Part shown: in pieces, positions 32,333 through 43,050 of the stretch
Layout of the letters: each line of letters begins with the position of its first letter
Position numbering within the stretch: the stretch's first letter is position 1
DNA from: Amorphophallus konjac
Taxonomy: Eukaryota; Streptophyta; Magnoliopsida; Alismatales; Araceae
Direction of reading: 5' to 3'
Length of the DNA: 64,000 nt
Assembly (NCBI GenBank): GCA_022559845.1
Contig: CM040125.1
Span: forward strand, 326,313,829 to 326,377,828
Program-made: the position numbers and the translations under genes
The notes under the pieces: model-generated
What the model was told of the DNA's origin: nothing
The model's database searches: none
The model's input: the letters and a program-made list of their open reading frames with translations, nothing else

Positions 32333-33296
32333 GGGCATATTTGGTAACGCATTGGAGGGGGGTTACAATCATTGGAATCTCCTCACAGGGTTTAATCCAT
32401 TCCAAACTGTTTTGGTTCGCATCGGCTTGCATGTAGGAGGGATTTGCACTGGAGAGAGAAACCAGACACATTCGCTTCCCCTCTCTCGGAAGCACTAGAA
32501 GCAGGCGTGAGGCTGCTTCCTGGCCCGGATGGTGGATTCCAGAGGGGAAATCCTTCTTTTGACCCTGGCTTTCCACCATCGCTGATGCCTCTGGTCGCCC
32601 TCCAATGCATTGCTACTGCTGTTGCTGTCACCGGCTGCTGCTGTCACTGCCTCTGGTTCCCCTCACCAGAGCTGGAGTAAGTTTAACCCTTGGCACAGCT
32701 GCAAATCTTCGAGGCATACAGGACCTGCCGGACATTGTTGATGAGCCTTTTCCTGTCAACCTTTCTGGTCGACCCCATGGCCTCGAGGCCGATCCAAACC
32801 TGTTCCAATACCTTCGCGGCTGATTCCCTCTCCTCCAACCCGCTCAACTACCGGCAGTCGAGCAAGGCAGCGATGGTGGGGCGGCAACAGAGAGTTCCGC
32901 CGCCTGTTGGACCGTCCATTTTTTGGTCCCCTTCATCCCAGTTTTTTTGGTCATCTAGTCAACGAACTCCCTCTTTCCGCCGGCTGCTGTTGGTACTGAG
33001 AGAAGGGAGAGAGAAGAGAGATGTAGTGTTCATGCGATTGAGAATGAACAGTGAATTATTGTGACACTGTTCATTCATGATCCCTGATCAATGTTCATCT
33101 GAGAGAGAGAAGAGAAAAAGATGGCCAAAAAGGTCTTTTGAGCAGAACACTCCAGAGAGCCCATTTTGGATTTGAAAAGGTCAAAAAATGTGAACAAATG
33201 CCATTGTGATTTTTTTTTAAATCTCACCCTTGTCGGGTACAATACTGACAAGGCAATTATGGGACATCCCTCCTTACAATTGTTACCAAATGCAAT
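32333..33296. mobile_element. Possible inverted-repeat DNA element (about 1 kb)
   Basis: The left arm GGGCATATTTGGTAACGCATTG and the reverse complement of the right arm, GATTGCATTTGGTAACAATTG, share TTTGGTAAC and flanking bases. The arms are about 25-30 bases with several mismatches. No convincing target duplication was found, so the class and the exact ends are uncertain. The interior has no recognisable coding. Confidence 0.35.
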
Positions 33297-33403
33297 CTTA
33301 GTGGGTCCTCCCCTTGTGGTTTGTCTCCCACCCCCTTTGCCCCTCTATGTTGACAAGAACACCACCTCCTTCCTCGTTTGGATGCCCCCTTTCTCCCTTC
33401 CCC

Positions 33404-33440
33404 ATCTCTCTCTCTCTATATATATATATGTGTGTGTGTG
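33404..33440 (+). repeat. CT/AT/GT compound microsatellite
   Basis: CTCTCTCTCT followed by ATATATATAT and GTGTGTGTGTGTGTG. Confidence 0.9.
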
Positions 33441-33719
33441 TGTGGTTTTGTGCGTGGCGTTAGTGTCAAAATCAGAGGGAGAGAGACCCTATATGGCTAT
33501 TCTCTCTCTTTTTTGATATTCTTCAAAGAGATATTAACTTTCTGGGACTAAACCCCAAATGCTCAACATAGATGGACTTATTTTAAATATCATAAGATTT
33601 TAGGAATTTATTCTGAGTTATTCGTGATAATATGAGAATATAGAAATATAAAATAGAATATTCAATATTGGGGGGTATCAAGTAACTATCCTTCACATAA
33701 AATCACCTGCCTGTCCCAG

Positions 33720-34508
33720 TTTCCAATTCCGCTGTCTCCTCTCCTGTTGCGGCCTAGGGTTTCGCTAGACCTCCGACGTGCCGCCGCGTCAGCTGCCGAC
33801 GTAACCGGCCATCTTCCACTGCCATGGTCTACCGGCCATGACGCCACGTCCTCCTTTCGGTGGTCGTCCTCCATCTTCCACCCACCGGCCATTGTCGGTG
33901 TCCGTGCAATGGCTTCTTCGGCAGTCCGGTGACAGGTATGCAGTCTCTCTCTCTATCTCTCTCTGCAACAGGGGCCTACATGTGTCGCTTATAGGAGGAT
34001 GTGTTGTTGCCTAAGTGCGTAGGCTCTCCGAGAACACCTTGGGTCTCCTAACTCCTTCACTCCTATGAATGATATAGCATAATGACCGCATACTTACAGG
34101 AAGTAGAATCTATGTGGTGAGCATTTTGTACTCGAGCTTTGTATTTTCTTCGTAGTTCGAGCAGGTTCATACATAAATTCTCGGCAGAGAGGTGGCAGAA
34201 AGCTTCGAAAGATCTGTAATTACTACCTCTCCTATGGCCTTTTATCCGATCCCCTTGGTTGTGCTACTATTTAATATTTATGATATTTTATGAAATGGGT
34301 GGTGCTCTCCAGTTTCCACAATAATTTTTGGAAAAGAAGGATTATTTGTTTGAATACATCTCCCCTCCACCTTCTCTTAAAAATTTCTGATTCCTTTTGT
34401 GTGGAAAATGTATTGGCATCCCATGAGAGAATTATTTGACCATTGATACACTTGCTGCAATGTCATTCTCCTTACAACTGTTTGTTCCTAGTTTGATTTG
34501 TATAGGAG
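33720..34508 (+). other. Putative 5' untranslated exon and intron of the NIFK-like gene
   Basis: GC-rich sequence with GGCCTAGGGTTTCGC, a phrase common in plant 5' leaders, ends in a donor CGGTGACAG/GTATGC at 33936. The matching acceptor TTTGTATAG/GAGATGGG at 34505 lies just before the start codon, giving a 570-base intron in the leader. Three upstream ATGs precede it (33824, 33838, 33909), two of which open only very short frames. The transcript start is not known. Confidence 0.5.
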
Positions 34509-35004
34509 ATGGGTGCAAGGGCAAAGAAGAAGCTGCTGACAAAAAGGGTAAAGAAGACCTCATCTGCTTTAGCAATTCCTCACCGTCAAGAGGAATCTTC
34601 TGACTTCTTGGTATGCCAGAGTGTTAAAATTGATTGTTTTTTTTGGTTTATTTCCTGCTTATTGTATCTCTTTCTCATGATCTCACCATCTTCCAAAATA
34701 TTTATTTTTTTATTTGATGCTTTCTGGAAGCCTTTAGAAGGGGGTCCAAGAACGAAAATTCCCAAATCCCCTGAGCCACCAAAGGAGACCGCCACTGTGT
34801 TATATATTGGTCGTATACCTCATGGTTTTTATGAGGATCAAATGGAAGGTGAGCCCCTTTCTTTCTCCGTGGAAGAATACAGAAAATTGAAGTTACAATG
34901 TTTGCACCTTTTTAATTGCATTTTAATGATAGGTTTTTCTACTTACAGGTTTCTTTAAGCAATTTGGTAAGATCAAAAGATTAAGACTTGCAAGAAACAA
35001 GAAG
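34509..35004 (+). CDS. NIFK-like nucleolar RRM protein, first three coding exons (partial)
   Basis: Exon 1 34509-34610 (34 codons, Lys/Arg-rich, ending DFL), intron 34611-34730, exon 2 34731-34848 (PLEGGP ... ATVLYIGRIPHGFYEDQME), intron 34849-34948, exon 3 34949-35004 (FFKQFGKIKRLRLARNKK), donor AAG/GTATTT at 35005. Introns are GT-AG and phases fit. The text matches the start of plant homologues of MKI67 FHA-interacting nucleolar phosphoprotein: basic N-terminus, then RNP2 (LYIGRIP) and the first half of an RRM. This family acts in the nucleolus in pre-rRNA processing. The next exon should carry RNP1 (K/R-G-F-G-F-I/V-x-F type); it is absent from 35005-35700 and I did not see it further on. 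Either intron 3 holds the nested elements, or the gene is cut off. Confidence 0.85.
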
Positions 35005-35712
35005 GTATTTCTCCCATAATGTCATTTTACTGAGTTAACATTACCAGAGTTTGCCTGCATTTCTGGGTTTCCTTGAATTACTTCAGAAAGAAAAATCAGC
35101 GGATAGTAATGCATACAATTTGGTTCAAAGCAATGAGGCATTTCTTTGGGTTTGAATCAAATGACAGACCAGCTTCTCCCCACATTACCTGTGCTGCAGT
35201 TTTTTTTATATTTTTAAATGGATTTATTATTTCATAACTTTTATATTGTACATTTGAAAATTAACTGATGCAACAGTTTTGTTGTATATTTATGTGTACA
35301 CGTATAGACATTGGTCAGATTTGACTTTGTAATGCTGTTGCCCCATAATTCTTTCTTTCTGACTGGGATGATATATAGGAGAGTTGCTAGCAATGTCTTT
35401 TTGTCTTCTAATTCATGCTTAAGAGATGATTCAAGATTAACTTCGTTGTTTTCATTCACCTTTGCCCAAGATTCTTATCTGTGGATTTGTTTCTCACTCA
35501 TTTCGTTACTGAGATTGCAAGCTTGGGTTATGAATATCCCTTGAATTATTCTTGTCAGTAACTTGATTAAGAACAGAAAGAAAGCAATGTAGTTGTTTAT
35601 ATGTTCCAAACATTCCTTCTTCATGTTTTTTCGGGTCGGGGTGGGGGGAGGGTGGGAGCCAACATTCCCTCGTCATGGCAAGGCAAGGGATGCCATGTAC
35701 CATCTAGGTGGA
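35005..35712 (+). other. Intron-like DNA after NIFK exon 3
   Basis: T-rich plant intron-like sequence starting at a good donor. No further exon is recognisable before retroelement sequence begins. Confidence 0.5.
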
Positions 35713-35812
35713 TGTTGAGCTCCACAATGTCCGCCATACACTTTCTGATTAATTTTAGGACAAAGAAAATGAAGTAAATTAGATCTACATGACGGCGAGA
35801 AATGGTATGAAC

Positions 35813-36565
35813 CGTGGCCGTCACATGTGGATTAAATTTAGACACTCTTGGCATCTCGCTGGGTGAAATTTTCATACAAAGGATTGTGTGTTTCAGCACG
35901 CAGTCATTTTCTCAAACACCTGAAATTAATTCTGCTAAATGATGGCGTGAAGCGATTTAAATCGCAGTCATTATAGGAGTTTCAAATTCAAGCGCCCTCG
36001 ACATCTCATTGGGCAAAGTTTTACGCAAGGATTAGTGTGTTTTAACATACGGAAATTTCATCGAACACATGGCGGGCGGTGTTAAAACCACACACCTACG
36101 CAGCAAGAGGTCAAACAAATGGCGGTCTCCGGCGTCCGAGAAGCGTTTCCAAGGTGTCACAAGGGTATATCTGCACCCCATCACCAAGGACAGCAGGACG
36201 GGGGTCCAAAGAAGCCAAGGAAGTCAAAGGAATATATCTGCACCCCAGCACCAAGGACAGCAGGATGGGGGTCCAAAGAAGCCAAGGAAGTCAAAGGAAA
36301 TCGCCACGTGCCACCGCCTTGCAGGAGAGCACGGAACCTTAGAAAATTTCTAGAAAAGGACAGTCAAAGGGGAGGAATTTATACCCTTTTGCCCCTACTT
36401 TTTTTTCCCTTGGCTGGCGCAAAGTAGTGTGAATTACAGCCGTCACACGTGGATTAAATTTAAATGCCCTTGGCATTCTATTGGACAAAATTCTATGCAA
36501 GAATTAGTGTGTTTTAACACACAATCATTTCATCAAACACCTAGTGGGCAGTGTTAAAATTCTGT
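35813..36565 (+). repeat. Three diverged copies of a 125-base unit in the LTR of D
   Basis: Copies begin near 35816, 35962 and 36440, each running GCCGTCACATGTGGATTAAATT... to ...TTTCATCAAACACCT or its variant. The second and third are each followed by a further related block ending in a TATA-like sequence (36377 and 36781), so the promoter part of the LTR is duplicated. Confidence 0.7.
36166..36299 (+). repeat. 67-base tandem duplication
   Basis: Two nearly identical 67-base units starting TATATCTGCACCCCA, differing at about three bases. A diverged third relative is at about 36632. Confidence 0.9.
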
Positions 36566-36856
36566 ACCCACACAAAAGGAAGTCAAATAATTTTGATTCC
36601 CGACGTCAAAGGAGCGTTGTGGAAGTGCCACGGAGTTATCACTCCACTCCGGTACCAAGGGCAGTAGTACGGCGCCCAATGAAGTCAACAAAATCAAAAG
36701 GAAGTCGCCAAGTGTTGCCGCCTTGCTGAGAGGAGCAGAAAGTCTTCGAAAGTGATGGAAAATGACTGTCAAGGGAGGGTTTTATACTTTAAATTGGGGG
36801 TGACCAGCAGGGGACCGCCCCTCTCTCCTTCTTCTCTCCTTGGGTGGCGCGTTAGC

Positions 36857-36972
36857 AACCCGGAGGTGGCACCTTCGGGTATGGCAGACCCAGAGTTGGT
36901 CCCTCCGGGTTCAGCACACCCGGAGGAGACACCTCCGGGTCCTGCACACCCGGAGGTCCACCCTCCGGCCTG
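36857..36972 (+). repeat. CCGGAGG/CCTCCGG inverted-repeat array, LTR of D
   Basis: Alternating ACCCGGAGG and CCTCCGGGT half-sites, about 18-20 bases apart, starting about 70 bases after the TATA-like TTTATAC at 36781. Each neighbouring pair can form a stem. Confidence 0.85.
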
Positions 36973-38223
36973 TGCAGTCCCATGGGAGAGGGCCCACTGG
37001 CCTCTCCTTTCCCTGCTGTGCGATGGATCAACAAAAAAAAAGAAAAAGAACAAGAAGCAGCAGCAAAACAGACCCAGAGGTGTCCCATCTCTTTCCCTGC
37101 TGTCCAAAGAAACTCAAAAGAAGACAAAGGAAAAAGCAGACCCGGAGGTGGCCTGTCCCCCATCCTTTTCTGCTGTCCAAAGAAGCCCACTAGAAGATAT
37201 AACCTCCTTTCTCTGCTGTCCAAAGAAGGCCAAAAGAGAACAGAAAAGAGCAGAGCCGGACGTGTTCCCTCTGGCCTGTGCGAGTCATGAGAGGGGGCCC
37301 ACTGCCTCTCCCCCTCTCCTCTCTGCTGTGCTGCGGCCAGACAAAAAAAACAGAAAAATAAAGAAGAAGAAGAGGCGGAGGGAGCCTCCTCCGCCCACCT
37401 TTTCTCCCTCTTTCACACATTCACAGCCAAAAAAAAAAGAAAGAAAAGGGAGGTGAAGGGGCAGGAAATACCTGGAGTTCTTACCTCTCCCACTCTTGTA
37501 AATAGGAGCCAAAGCCAAAGAGGAAAGGGACTCTTCCGAAGAAAGAACACTTGGAGTTCTTGCTCGAAGCTTGGAGCTGCAGCAATGAGCAGCGCGCAGG
37601 AGCAAGGTGGTGGCCCTCTCTTGGATGTCTTTTCTCTTGTTTAAACCCTATCAAGTGTATAAAACACTCACTTAAAGAGGAACTTTACTAAAGTACCCCT
37701 ATGTGAGTTGATGATGTATTTTGTGGAATCAAAAGAAGTTAAGCTATGGGATTGATCAATTCTGATCATGCAAGCATCAATATAATTTTGTTTATGTTCA
37801 AGACCATGTGAGAAGTCCCAATATGCGCAAAATTATGTTTTAACCCCCATACTTCGGGAAATTGCGTAAATATCCTTAAGAGGCTACAAAAATTATGGAA
37901 TGCAATCATCTCTTGGAGATGGCATAAGTTCTTCCAAATATCGCCCAAGTTGGCAAGATACTATGGCCAAATCATAAAAAACTCCAAGAGTTTGCAATTA
38001 TACCCTTGAAGTTCACAAAATTGCTTAAATGTCTGGGAAACTAATGCAAAACTTTGAAATTTCAAAAAAGGGCCTGTTCCTTGCAGGGTTTTTCAAACCG
38101 TTCCGGGACGGGCCGAACCGCCCGTCCCGTCCTGTCCCAGCCACAGACCGGGACGATCGGTCTGTGGGATGCAATCGGGACGTTATATATATTATTTTAA
38201 TTTTTTTATATCAAATTCATTTT

Positions 38224-38283
38224 ATAGGTCAATTGGTCGAGAGATCTCACATTTGAATGTGAGATCCCCGGTTCAAAACGTGC
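38224..38283 (+). other. tRNA-like segment in the MITE, plus strand
   Basis: An A-box-like TAGGTCAATTGGTCGAG, a hairpin TCTCAC...GTGAGA and a B-box-like GGTTCAAAAC at 38270-38279. The acceptor stem and a clear anticodon are not convincing, so I do not call a tRNA gene. Confidence 0.45.
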
Positions 38284-38349
38284 TATAAACATTGTTTTTA
38301 TTCATTTTTTTATATATTTATTTTAAAAAACCATTTCAAAATGTTGCAG

Positions 38350-38410
38350 GGGGCAGGATTCGAACCGTGGACAACGGTTTAAAACACATATCACTTAGCC
38401 AACTGAGATA
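38350..38410 (-). other. tRNA-like segment in the MITE, minus strand
   Basis: Minus strand has TCTCAGTTGGCTAAGTG (A-box-like, 38392-38408) and a perfect GGTTCGAATCC B box (38356-38366), with a stem-like region between. It points towards the other tRNA-like segment. Confidence 0.5.
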
Positions 38411-39076
38411 AGAGAACACTTGAGTTGTATTATATTATAACAAATATATATTATATAGTTTCTGTGTCTCGGTACGCAACAGTATCAACCCGTACCGTCC
38501 CGTCCCAGGCCGTGATCGGGACGACCGGTCTGGCCGGGACGGCAAACCCTGGTTCCTTGTATAAAAAACCCTGGTTCAAGGAAAATTGCATATAAACCCT
38601 AGTTGAAGGCAAATTACATAAAAATCTTAATTCAAGGGTAAATTGCACAAAAAACTCTAAGTCAAGGGTAAATTGCATAAAACCTCTACTTTGAGGGAGA
38701 AATTGAAAATAAGTTCTTCCATGAGGGAAAATTGCAAATAACCCCCTCCAAAAGGGAAACTTGCAAATAAGCCCTCATGTGAAGGGGCAATTGCAATGAT
38801 GCCCTACCTTACGACAAGGGAATTCTTTCTTAGGAGTAAATTCTTCGTCGTAGCTGGTACTGAAGAGGCGAAAAGAGATCTTAGGCGGTTAATCAAAGGT
38901 GTTCGGATTCATTCTGATGTAAATAAACACCGACTTCCGTCGGTGGGGAAAGGTCCCGTACATGAAATCAAAATAGTCTGATAAATCACGCGCATAGAAA
39001 TTATAATATGCAAGCTCAAAAGCCTAAATTTATGTGCATATATTTTTTTAAATTATTTTTCGCGTGTTTAAACAGA

Positions 39077-39094
39077 CTGACACGTCCGGTGGGA
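39077..39094 (+). other. Element D primer-site remnant
   Basis: CTGACACGTCCGGTGGGA, three substitutions from the site of element E (TTGGCACTCCCGGTGGGA), at the same two-base distance from the LTR end. Confidence 0.7.
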
Positions 39095-39164
39095 TCTTTC
39101 TTGCCTTTCATCTTTCTGCCAAAAGATTTTTAAATCCCTTTGTGATGGTTCTCATTCCCCTCAT

Positions 39165-39974
39165 TTGCCCTTGCAGGCGGGAGTAGAGAACTTTCCGGCT
39201 TCGACACCAATTCCGAAGGAAAGCAACCTACTTGAATACAAATTCTCAATGGCGGCCGTGACGTACGGACCTCTCGTCATTGCCGCTCATGCCAGACATG
39301 GTTATCTGGCAACGCCAATTGTATTTGGCGACTTCCCGGCAGTGGTGGGTTCCCCCTTGTTCCTAGGGGTCGTCCATGCTATACAAGAAGAGTCGGTCGC
39401 TTTGGCCGAACTTGTTGCAGCTGAGGGCATCGGGCCCTATCTCCGACAAGGCTAAGTTTTCTCGGTCAATAAAGTCTCCTACTCTGCCCTCGCTAAATGG
39501 GGGCGCTGCTAGGCCCGCCAAAATAAGAAGTCCGCAGCAGCAATTTCTCGGTTCGGGAAATCAGTTCTCGTTGGAAGTTTGCGTGTTCGGCTCGACGACG
39601 GCTAGCCAATACTTCCACAGGATAACTATGCCTCGACCATTCCAACCTCAAATTGTTTTGCGCTCCTTCATAAGTTGCGCGAGGATAAGCCTGACTTCAA
39701 GAAGAAGTCCAAAATCAACAATGGGGGCAGCATTGCCAAGAAATGCCCCCAGAAGATGAAGCAGATATGGGTCACTAAGCAAGAGGCCCGTGCCATCAAA
39801 CGAGCCAGGGCGACTAAGTCTGATCAAGCTCAGGAGTGGCATCAAGCTCCTTCTTCATCTTCCTGGGATGTTAAGCCTCTCTCTCCCCGGGGACAAAAGA
39901 AAAGGGGCCTATCGGAAGCTCAATTTTACCCAAGCCTTAGCCTTAGTCTGAGTAGAACAAATTGTCCGTGCTGA
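39165..39974 (+). pseudogene. ORF1-like region upstream of gag, element D
   Basis: Pieces 39165-39455 and 39675-39974 lie between the primer site and gag. The text includes MAAVTYGPLVIAAHARHGY and IVFGDFPAVVGSP, which recur with changes in element E at 43051-43180, and a later segment FKKKSK...KQIWVTKQEA that also recurs. Ogre/Tat elements are known to have an extra ORF here; its function is unknown. I recognise no domain. Broken by stops and frame changes. Confidence 0.55.
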
Positions 39975-40074
39975 AACTCCTACAAGGCGCGTTTCAGTGT
40001 TCGATAGGCTAGGGCCACCAGCCCGCCCGACGGCCCAACCACCAAGAAAGGAAGGGGTGGTTCAAATGTCTGGA

Positions 40075-41176
40075 GCCGGGGACAACATGTAAGTCTACAC
40101 CTGCTATGTCTCCGGTCGAGAGTCGATGGAGGCTGTTGGCTTCCCAGTCAACCCCAATGAACCGATTGAAAATCCTGCCTTGGATGCGGTATACCTTAAC
40201 ACCCGAAATGTCGCCAGAAGAAGCATGCAAGCCCAGTTTAGTGGCTAGGCAGGGACCTCCAGTCAGGGTCAACATCAGGGTCAAGTCCAGGACCAAGCGC
40301 TGAATTAAGATGAGAATTTGCCCCAAGAAGTAAATGATCCAGATGTAGTTGTAAGCATCCATGGAGAAGGGGGAGCTCAACCCATCGGTGGATACGTTAA
40401 TCCTGTGTTCGAGCCGCCTACAAAGGTCGCATTTCAAGCAATGTCCGACGATGCCAAGTTCGGGACCATGCAGCGTTGGCACATAGAGATGACGAATCTC
40501 ATGCTTGAGATGAAACGACAAATGAGTGCGAATGCTCAAAGACCTCCAACACCGGTCCACAATCAAAATCTTTGGCGAGAGAAACGGTTGGGTAACCCCG
40601 CCATTGTCAACCGACAAATAGCGGCTCCCTACAATGTAGCCGTTGAAGCATGGACTTAGCTGTTTCGTGCTCCGCTCAATGTCCAGTCTTCCGAGACATC
40701 GACAATTGAAGATGTCATCACCCAACGACGTATGATAGGGAAAATAGTTGAAGATAAGTTCGCCCAGGGCGACGAGGGTATTGCAACTGTGGATCTATAC
40801 AGCGTGCCATACCCACTTCACCACCAATTCAAGAAGTTTTCGTTGGACTACCCAAAGACGCTAAAGCTATAGAAGTTCAACGGGTAAGGGTGCCCACATG
40901 AACATTTGGCCTATTACATAACAGCCACATGTGACCTAGCACTTGAAGAGTCATATCTCCTTCGCTACTTTGCGACCTCTCTCACGGGGAGCGCCTTCCA
41001 ATGGTACTGAAGGCTGAAGGCCAACTCTGTGGTCGACTGGACCGATCTGGAGAAGAAGTTTATTGATCGATTCTAAGCAGCAGAGAGAAAAGTCTCCCTT
41101 GCAGAGCTCTGCTCACTCAAGCAAAAAACATGGGAGACTGCCCTCGACTCTATCAAGCACTGGAGGGACTTCAGCA
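40075..41176 (+). pseudogene. Gag of element D, truncated
   Basis: Readable pieces include YTCYVSGRESMEAVGFP, the 113-codon frame 40318-40659, PYPLHHQFKKF, and the Gag-fold segment GSAFQWY ... WTDLEKKFIDRF ... SLAELCSLKQ, which ends at the insertion of element E. Several stops. Parallel text in element E allows the order to be followed. Confidence 0.75.
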
Positions 41177-42886
41177 TGTTGGACTCCAAAAGGGTTCACA
41201 TTTAATTTCTGGTATTTTAAAAAATTTTCAAAAAGAAGGGAAGAAGAAGATTCAATGGATCATGAACGGCCTCGAAATACCGGAGTCGTCATTAACATGC
41301 AACATTATACGTGCTTTATGCACGAAGAAGTTCATTAAAAATGTCCCGTAGGGCAGCAATCTCGCTCATCCACGTGGAAGGTAAACTATAAACAATTATT
41401 CAGATCTCTCCGATCCGTATGACAATCAACGAGATTTTTCTTCCGACAAAACAAAGCCCAAAAGCAACCAAAGGAAGCTCCACGTGCTGCAGCCATGTTC
41501 TACCAGCAGTAAAAAATGATTTTTTCAGAAGTATGGCAGACCTTTTATAAGTTTTTGAAGCCAAGGAATGGGCCAACCCCCCCTCCTCCCCTCTTCTCTC
41601 TTTCGCGGACACAGGACAGATCGGAGGGGGACCCCCCTCCAGCTGGTTAGATTGGAGGGACCCTCCCTCCGGTGGACCAGACCGGAGGGACCCCCCTCCG
41701 GTAGCTCTAGACTGGAGGGGGGGCCCCCTCTGGCTCCTTGTAGGCCGGAGGGGGGGGCCTCCGGTCTGCACAGAACCGGAGGGGCCCCCTTCGGTGTGTA
41801 GCAGACCGGAGGGAGGCCCCCTCCGGCCTGTTCTTGTGGGCCTGTGTCCAACAAAAAAAAAACTGAAAAACAAAAAAAAAAAGGAGAAGAAGGGGGGAAG
41901 GGGTTACACCTCTTACCTCTTGGGCTTCCACCGGAGAGGGATGCATCCACTAGAGCTTCACCACCTCCGCTTCACCTTACAACCCCTATAAAAGGGTGAG
42001 AGCGGCCAAGGAGAAGCAAGAACAAGCAAAGAAGGAAGAAGAGCAAGAGAAAAGAAGAAGGGTGCGTCCCCCTTTTTTCTGCCCAGTCTTGTTGGGGTTA
42101 ACTCCCTGCAGTTTTCAAAAATACCCTTCTAGGGTATATTTTAACAAAAATGCCCCTTGAGTATACAAAAGGGCATTGTCTTGACATGTTATTGGGAAAC
42201 ATTGTACAAAATCATGAAAGTCAAATAATGATGGGAATGTATCAACTTATTTTCTGCAAAATTACGCGATGGCCCCTGCATGGTCCTGAAATTGCGTTTT
42301 TACCTTGTATTTCTCCGAAATTGTGTAAAACTACATCTCCTTCAACGGAAATTCAGAAAAAATGTGAAAATTCAAGAGAGGTGTTTTTACTCATGGGACA
42401 TCTCCTACTTGTGAAAATGTCCCCTCTCAAAGTTAAGTTTCAGAAATTGCATTTCTACTATGGGTTTTTTAAATTACGTATATACCTGCAAGAAAATCTC
42501 GCAAAATTCAGAAAAATCAGAAAAATCATATGTGGCCCCCAGTTGCACAAGTTGCAAATAAACCTTTTATCACAGAGAAAATTATGATTGAACCCTCATA
42601 AGAAGGGAAAATTATAAATAAATCCTCGCTCGAGAGAAAATTACAGAGATTCCTCCCTGCTTGGGCGTGGGTCGTAAGGGTAAGAAGGGATCTTTAGTAG
42701 TTAATCAAAGGTGTTCGGACTTATCCGATGTAAATTAACATCGACTCTGGTCGGTGGGGAAAAGTCCAGTACACGAACTCTAATCGTCTGATAAATAAAA
42801 GCGTGGAATTAATAAATATGCAAAGAGAGAATAAATACGCATACCCATTCGACGAATCAGACGGCGAGAAATTTTTCGCGTTAACA
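41177..42886 (+). repeat. Element E 5' LTR
   Basis: 1710 bases, TGTTGGACTCC to GCGTTAACA. TATA-like TTTTATAA at 41543-41550, inverted-repeat array at 41621-41829, A-rich tract, then AT-rich DNA and the shared end block (about 42700-42886). Confidence 0.8.
41621..41829 (+). repeat. CCGGAGG/CCTCCGG inverted-repeat array, LTR of E
   Basis: Six or more alternations of CGGAGGG and CCCTCCGG with 10-16 base spacers, starting about 70 bases after the TATA box. Longer than in D and F. Confidence 0.88.
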
Positions 42887-42888
42887 GA

Positions 42889-42906
42889 TTGGCACTCCCG
42901 GTGGGA
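42889..42906 (+). other. Element E primer-binding site
   Basis: TTGGCACTCCCGGTGGGA two bases after the LTR end. I do not assign the tRNA. Confidence 0.8.
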
Positions 42907-43050
42907 CTTTTCCTACCTTTTTTCTTATTGCCAAAAGTTTTTAATGCCCTTACAAAGACCCTAACACCCTTTCTTCGTCTGTGCAGGGAGGAGGAGGAGA
43001 AGGGGAAGGAACAAATTTCAAGTCAAAGCTCGACTTCCTTGAGCGACCTT

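Larger units (their letters stand above)
29936..33700. other. Unassigned intergenic DNA with microsatellites
   Basis: No gene recognised. It holds CT microsatellites, an AT-rich 1.9-kb stretch (30200-32110), a dense group of GATC-containing words near 31370-31545 (GGATCTGAA, TCCGGATCC) ending in CCATTGACATCCCTA, which resembles a MITE end, and the right copy of the 29-base repeat. Short open frames here have no domain. Confidence 0.4.
38084..38551. mobile_element. hAT-type MITE with tRNA-like segments
   Basis: 468 bases with ends CAGGGTTT and AAACCCTG and an exact eight-base target duplication GTTCCTTG (38076-38083 and 38552-38559), as for hAT elements. Subterminal GC-rich inverted repeats carry CCGGGACGG-type words. 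The middle holds two tRNA-like segments in opposite orientation. No coding sequence. Confidence 0.88.
35713..39074 (+). repeat. Element D 5' LTR
   Basis: About 3.4 kb including a 468-base MITE. It contains diverged repeats of about 125 bases, a duplicated promoter-like block, a CCGGAGG inverted-repeat array, purine tracts, and an AT-rich 3' part with repeated AAATTGCAAATAAACCC-like words. It ends with the block GTTAATCAAAGGTGTTCGG ... CACCGACTTCCGTCGGTGGGG, which also ends the E and F LTRs. Confidence 0.6.
35713..41176 (+). mobile_element. Element D: 5' LTR and gag of a Tat/Ogre-like element
   Basis: A long LTR ending at 39074 (GTTTAAACA), a primer-site-like sequence, an ORF1-like segment and decayed gag. 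It stops in the middle of gag at 41176, where element E, of the same family, has inserted; CAGCA (41172-41176) is the predicted duplicated target. The remainder of D must lie beyond the window. The left boundary is uncertain: TGTTGAGCTCC at 35713 resembles the starts of the E (TGTTGGACTCC) and F (TGTTGACCCC) LTRs. Confidence 0.65.

Noticed and set aside
36769..37605. Several Pro/Gly/Ser-rich frames on both strands in the LTR of D
   Set aside because: Shadows of the CCGGAGG array and purine tracts; not conserved in the E and F LTRs.
38224..38410. Two tRNA genes
   Set aside because: A and B boxes are present but acceptor stems and anticodon loops are not convincing; kept only as tRNA-like segments.
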